From contig CAMTDV010000019.1 in the NCBI GenBank assembly GCA_947069175.1, positions 71,609,358-71,673,357 of the forward strand: a DNA stretch of 64,000 nucleotides, given 5' to 3'. The position numbers and the translations under genes are program-made. This DNA comes from Scalesia atractyloides (taxonomy: Eukaryota; Streptophyta; Magnoliopsida; Asterales; Asteraceae). Shown piece after piece: positions 58,651 through 64,000 of this stretch (positions within the stretch are counted from its first letter, which is position 1; each line of letters begins with the position of its first letter). The notes below the pieces were generated by a model, which saw only the letters and a list, made by a program, of their open reading frames with translations, was not told the origin of the DNA and made no database searches.

Positions 58651-60624
58651 TATATTAACATAGTGAGTCTAATAAGATGATCACTACCTTTGTTTAGTTA
58701 GATGTAGAAGGTGATCATTACCTTAGGCTTAGATTAGTGAAACAAAGAAAGTGGTTACTTTATTTGAAAATTGAGACGTCCGTACAAAGTGACCACTACA
58801 TTTATCTAGTGAGATGTTGGTGTACCGGTGATCCCTAACAAACTCTCGATTGAAATTAGGGAGAGGATGTAAGGTGGATTTGTTAACATATACTTGAACC
58901 TATATAAATACTTATTTATTTATCGGTGCATACAACAAGTGTTATTCTATATCTGGCATGTAAACTTGAAATTAAACAATAAATTTATGAAAACTGTTCA
59001 CCCCTTACAGTTTTACACACCATAAAATGAATATTGAACCGCTACCGATGATGTTTGGTCGGTATTGGTTCAATCAATAACCATAAAACATATTCTGATA
59101 CCAGTTCTAATAATACATATACCAGTACCGATGCCCGTTACAGTATCGATACACAATATAGTTTACGATTCCAACAAATTTTATTTTGAATAGAATTTCG
59201 TTTTCAACAAATTTATATCGGGATGTTGAAAACAAATTAAATACAATCATGTATTTAGTTTTTTTTCAAGTTAACGAACACAAGTTATTAGAAAAAAATG
59301 TTAAAAAATTAAATGAGTTAAAAATGTCGTACAACGGTGAAAATAAGACTAATAAAAAATAACAAATTTATTGTTCATTGAAATAGAATTGTAGCATTAA
59401 TAATTGAACTATTAGTAACTAGTAGATGTGAAATATGTAACGCTTGACCTTTGAATAAAATATCTGTGAAGATATAGATAAAAATAAGTATCCCAAAGCT
59501 TTATGTTTGAATTAGAATGCAGTTACATCAAAACGTTAAAAAAATAAATAAACACGTCACATGATTTTGAATAGAACATATATTGAGGGAGAAAACCTAT
59601 ATAAAAAGATTTAAAGAGGTTGTTTTGACGGCTTATACGTTTCGCTTTAATAACTTGTACATTATTATACACAACTTCGTATAGAAAAACGAATATCAAT
59701 ACTAATGTTGTGTGGGGGTTATGGGTTCGGTTCGGTTAAAAACTATGACATTCCAAAACAAAATAAAAAGATAGTGGTTTAAACACAAAAGTCGTCTCAT
59801 TTAACCCAAAAAAGTAAAGTGTTGGTACACTTAAAATGATAGTGACACGTGTTTTATCACAGCCGTGTCATAAAAGACAAACCACTGATACCGTTTTGGT
59901 AATATCGATATTGATATCAATATTGTTTTGTCGGTATCAGTTTAATTTGTTACAGTACTGGTACTCTTAATAGTTTATGATTTAAAGAAAAAAGTTTATT
60001 TACAATGATATCATAGATAAGTTTTGATATGTATAGAATATATGTATGATAAATTTTGATATACGTAAAATATATTTTGAAATATGTAGAATAAAGTGTT
60101 TATGCCTAATTAATGTTATTTTAAAATAATTAATAAAACGAGTTATAACCTATTTGTTATTTTACCATTATATATTTTTTTATTTTCTTCTAAATTTAAG
60201 TTTCTTCTTAAAGATCTTTCTCCACATAATATATAATTCTAACCATTTAACTTTTATTGATTTAGTTTTTCTTTAATAACTTATTTTTGTTAACTTTTCT
60301 TTAATAATTTATTTTTGTTAATTTTTAAAAAATAAACAACTGAATACGCAACTCTGACTAGTTTTATTTTCTCTAACATTTCGGTATAAATTTTGTGAAA
60401 AACATAATTGTATTTATAATATTGTATATTTTTTGTATCGTAAGCTATATCGAATACCAGTATCGTGATGAACTAAACCGAGACTTACCGAACAACATTG
60501 GTACCGATATCATCAAAACCAACGTCATAATTCGTTGTTATGGTTCTATAGTTGATGTAAAACACAACTTTATGTTATGGTTCTCTAGGTTGTCTTGAAA
60601 AATACATTTAAATAATGCATTACA
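58651..60624. other. AT-rich stretch with worn GGTACC-type repeats
   Basis: No gene recognised. GGTACC/GGTATCGATA-type sequences at 59020-59170, 59880-59960 and 60450-60530 are probably old copies of the repeat at 29195 and 49701. An interval near 58840-58990 (TATAAATA at about 58901) looks like a worn LTR but its ends are not visible. Confidence 0.35.
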
Positions 60625-60720
60625 AGTTTAATTTTTTATTTAACGACTCCCTCTTAAATACTTAAATCTCCCAAGGATTGAACCTTGGTCTCCTCACAAG
60701 AGACCATTTATATTGTTAAA
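60625..60720 (-). mobile_element. SINE fragment
   Basis: Minus strand: a B-box-like GGTTCAATCC (GACCAAGGTTCAATCCTTGG) followed by GGGAGTCGTTAAATAAAAAA, a tail similar to the SINE/LINE tails elsewhere in the window. 5' truncated. Confidence 0.45.
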
Positions 60721-60950
60721 ATTTAGGATAATACAATAAACTAATTAAAATTATAAATTTACCTATATGTCATTATAATAACAATAAATATACGTATTTA
60801 ATGGAGCGTTTATATTGTTACAAAACAATTTATTCTTATTTGAACCTCCACTATAACATGTATATAATAAAAATGTAAGTGGGTAACTGCTAAACGAGTA
60901 AAAAGTCTGAATCATTAAGCTTTGAACCAGTAAGAGACATGAACCATTAA

Positions 60951-61236
60951 GAGCATTCGCAATCCTTCCCCCAAATTGTGTGAGTGAGCTTTTTATATTA
61001 TGAAAAGTGATTGTAGGTGGTTGGAAATGATTGTGAGTAAAATGTTATTGTTCATCTTTTGAGGGGCATTGTTCAACTTCTATAATTTTTAATATATTAT
61101 GAAAGTTGTTGTGAGTGAGGGAGAGAAAAAAAGTATGATAAAAGTATAAAAATATTATTTAATTGAAAAGAAAGAGAAAATATAATTGTTTTTAGTGAAA
61201 TGATAGAGTAAAAATGATGAAGGGATGTAAATCCTC
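60951..61236. mobile_element. PIF/Harbinger (Tourist-like) MITE
   Basis: Inverted ends GAGCATTCGCAATCC and complement of GAGGATTTACATCCC, flanked by TAA (60948-60950 and 61237-61239), the 3-bp TSD of this superfamily. It interrupts a sequence with repeated AACCATT words that ends in AAACAAACAGGCCCTA (about 61416), itself probably a worn hAT MITE. Confidence 0.65.
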
Positions 61237-61416
61237 TAAAAGTCAGTACAATGATTAACTGTTCAGAGGCAAATGTCTAACCAATTCAGATAAGATGTCT
61301 TAACCATTCAAACCCAGTATAATGCTTAACCATTCGGAGACAAATGTCTGAATCATTTAGATATATGCTCACGAAACAAACAGTCTAAACCATTAAGCTA
61401 AACAAACAGGCCCTAA

Positions 61417-64000
61417 GATTTATATGAATTTCGAGACTTTAGATATTGGAAGTTTAGGACTCGACTTTTTGATTGAGTTTAATTAGGGTTTATCAATTTC
61501 TAAATGCCGATTTTTTCGGTTCGGTTATGATGTTTATAATAACCTAAAAAACCAAACTAAACCGAAATGGATTATAATCGAACCGATATTATTAGGCAAT
61601 GTCAAGTTGATCCCATAGCCTTATCAAAACCACGCCTAAAGAATATTAATTAAAACCCTTGTTCTGTCTATCAATTGCTCTTCAAAGATACTTAATTCTT
61701 TTTAGCAGACAACTCCCCCAATAAATGCAAGGGTGGACCTAAGCTTTGGCTTGGGTGGGCGGGCGTCCCTTTGAAAAAAAAATTAGTGTATGTTTAAGGT
61801 AAAAATCCCGACCGCACCTCTTGAAAATTTGGTTGAACTCTTCGTTCGCACCCTCAAAAAATAATTTTTGGGTCCACCACAATATATATATATTTTAGTT
61901 TGTAATTTCTTGGTTTTTTTATTGATTTCAAATAGGAATCGAAATGCTAACTTTGATTGGTTGGATACTTTTTTTTTTCTTCAAAAACTTCAATCCCAAA
62001 TAGTAAAACCAAAACAATCAAACTAAAATTTTTCATTAAAACAGAAACGATTACATACTAATGGCAGGTAGACGGGCAACAAGCTGTGCCGCTACCCCTT
62101 CTGAATGGCAAACTAGTATGTAAAAAAACCGAACCGAACCGAATTTATCAAAGCAGTATGTAAAAAAAACTTGTGAACTTGCATCTCTTTATCGTATAGT
62201 AATTCGTAAAGAGAAAAAAGAAACCTTAGAATTTTGTTTGAACTGACCAAACAATTTGTTGATTAAATTAGAAAACCAAAAAAAAAAATGTTTTGATCAT
62301 TGATGGTTTGTAATATGCTAGTGTGTTGAGATTGCGCATTAGGTTCAGAAACTTAATCGCGGTAGAAAAATCGTTCACAAAAAAAAATACCCTTTCCAGT
62401 TATCCATTTGCAAAACATAAAGAATGGTGTTCATAATACATTACCTTTGAGCGGTTAGAGATGGTCACTATTGAAAGGTTGGCACACCGTGATAACGCGA
62501 TCTAAATGCTAGTCCAAGTACTTCTCGAATCAACAACACATTGTCTCAATCGTGTTTGTTGCTCGCCCTTGATCTAATCGTACCACACAAGAAAACAAAC
62601 CGAAATCAACTTTGTTTCTCAAACGGCGGAGGCGTCGATGAAGAAGCCGACTTTGGCTTGTTATGGTGATGTAGTGGCGACGAGCTGATCAGTGATGGCG
62701 ATGGTGATGGCCAAATCAATGGCAACGGAGGCGGTAAGGCCGACGGTTAGGGTTTTGGTGTGAAATTAAGGTTTTGTGCTCTCAATAAAAAACTTTAAAA
62801 CATGTATTCTCAATGGTAACCTAAATTAAACCCTAAACATGTATTTAATCATTTATAATGTTTCTCTGAAACCCTAATTGAGTAGCTTAGGGCCAAAGTT
62901 AACCATTAAGCTTTAGCCCGTTAGGCTTAATAAACTAACCCATTAGGTCTTGTTAGTTAGCGCACTAATTAACTAGGATGAACGATTTATTTAATTAATC
63001 AACCTCATTTGATTAATGTAAAGATGTTACCTGAAGCGGTTCCCCCTTATGATTAAGCCTGATCCAACCGACTCGAACTGTAAGCTGCAAAACAAACCAC
63101 TGTTAGGACTCGTTACAGGAATGGGTTATTCCTGTAACCACCATCCGGCGTGAGAATCATTATTTGTGATGAAGGTATTGATCACGTGGAGAAGAGAATG
63201 AATGTACCTTTGAAGAAGCCTCCTTTATTTATAGGCATTGGTGAAATAGTGTTTCCTCAGAAAACGAGAGTTAGTTACGTGAGATCTCCTACTTAATTGG
63301 AGATCGTGCGGATCATTTGTTTGTATATCAAGATTCGGTTATTTATTACTATTAATTATTATTTTATTAGCCCGGAATGTCCTTGTCGGGTCATTCCTCC
63401 ACTATTAATAATCCATATTATATATAACCTAAAATTTACATAATATATATATAACTATTTACGTAATTCTATATCTATAATCTATATGTAATTTGTAAAT
63501 TATAATAAATCAAAACAAACTCTGGTCACCTATTGTCACATGGCAACCTATTATTCCTTACTGAATCAATCAATTTGAGTGGTAAAACCACACAAGCTAT
63601 ACCAATATTCTTCTTCACCCGGTGATTCTCAGGTGTTTCCTACAGAAACCCTAATTCTCCTCATGGTGATTCTGGGGCGTTTTTTTCCTTTCTCCTTTAC
63701 CTATTCTGCCTCTTTTCATAGGAATCTTCATGGCCATTTGGAAACAACCAAGGACCACTCTCTTTCGCCCATCTACAACCTCTTTTCCGATTAACAGCGA
63801 CCAGTCTCTTCCGCCATGAAACTAACGACGAAAGAGATTTTCAATCTATACAGAGTAACTAAAACCCTTGGTTGGGTTATTTTTTTTTTATTTTGTGAAA
63901 CATTGTTCTCTCGCAAACTTGTTGTTAGGGTTCTATCACAAGTAAATATCTTCATTACTCTCAATCATCCTTTGGGTATTTGCATCTATTTCGTCTCACA
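61417..64000. other. AT-rich stretch, no gene recognised
   Basis: Several short frames were examined on both strands (for example 63579-63794) without finding a domain, splice context or coding bias. A GC-richer patch at 62620-62760 (GGCGATGGTGATGG type) could be an exon relic. Sequence at 61735-61870 resembles a worn GGGTGGAC-type repeat. Confidence 0.35.

Overview
This is a plant nuclear window, AT-rich and dominated by transposable elements, with two recognisable host loci. The protein homologies (an ICE1/SCREAM-type bHLH and a KRYPTONITE-type SUVH4) are those of a eudicot. The style of the repeats (long LTRs ending ...GGGGTGTGACA, hAT MITEs rich in AGCTCG, AACGAAC or GGTACC words) suggests Asteraceae; that family assignment is inference, not proof.

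Layout. 667-7985 is a decayed Ty1/copia-like element. Its first LTR was split at 864-5967 by a solo LTR of family 'A', which was itself split at 1554-4299 by an LTR of a Tekay-type Ty3/gypsy family. 8.3-12.8 kb holds hAT MITEs and a Helitron end. 12.9-15.9 kb is a hAT MITE split by another solo LTR of the Tekay family. 15.9-23.8 kb holds SINEs, a hAT element, a complete non-autonomous Helitron (17990-19074), a back-to-back LINE/SINE insertion inside one target-site duplication (19951-20636) and a foldback Mutator-type MITE. 24511-27476 is the ICE1/SCRM-like bHLH locus, with five exons and five one-base frameshifts. 28.3-30.5 kb holds a small solo LTR and Helitron ends. 31.0-45.3 kb is a three-level nest: a non-autonomous LTR element, interrupted by a second family A LTR (31462-44791), interrupted by a full-length Tekay-type element (32773-43785) with near-identical 2.7-kb LTRs and a damaged polyprotein on the minus strand. 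46.2-50.1 kb holds a Mutator-like element, a SINE and two Helitron ends. 50940-56725 (minus) is a complete, undamaged 16-exon SUVH4/KRYPTONITE gene. 57.5-64 kb is mostly unassignable AT-rich DNA with small MITEs and a SINE.

The two host loci do not form a pathway. SUVH4 would write H3K9 methylation, the mark that silences elements like those around it. The bHLH would be a regulator of stomatal and cold-response genes if functional.

The least explained structure lies in the LTRs. The Tekay-family LTRs carry arrays of tRNA-like modules (extended 10-bp D-arm-like hairpin plus T-arm/B-box). The family A LTRs carry arrays of an 18-bp palindrome spaced at about 20, 30 or 40 bp on both sides of the predicted TATA box. 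Neither array matches an ordinary LTR feature known to me. Element ends were placed by eye from terminal motifs and target-site duplications (TSDs); no alignment or database search was run.
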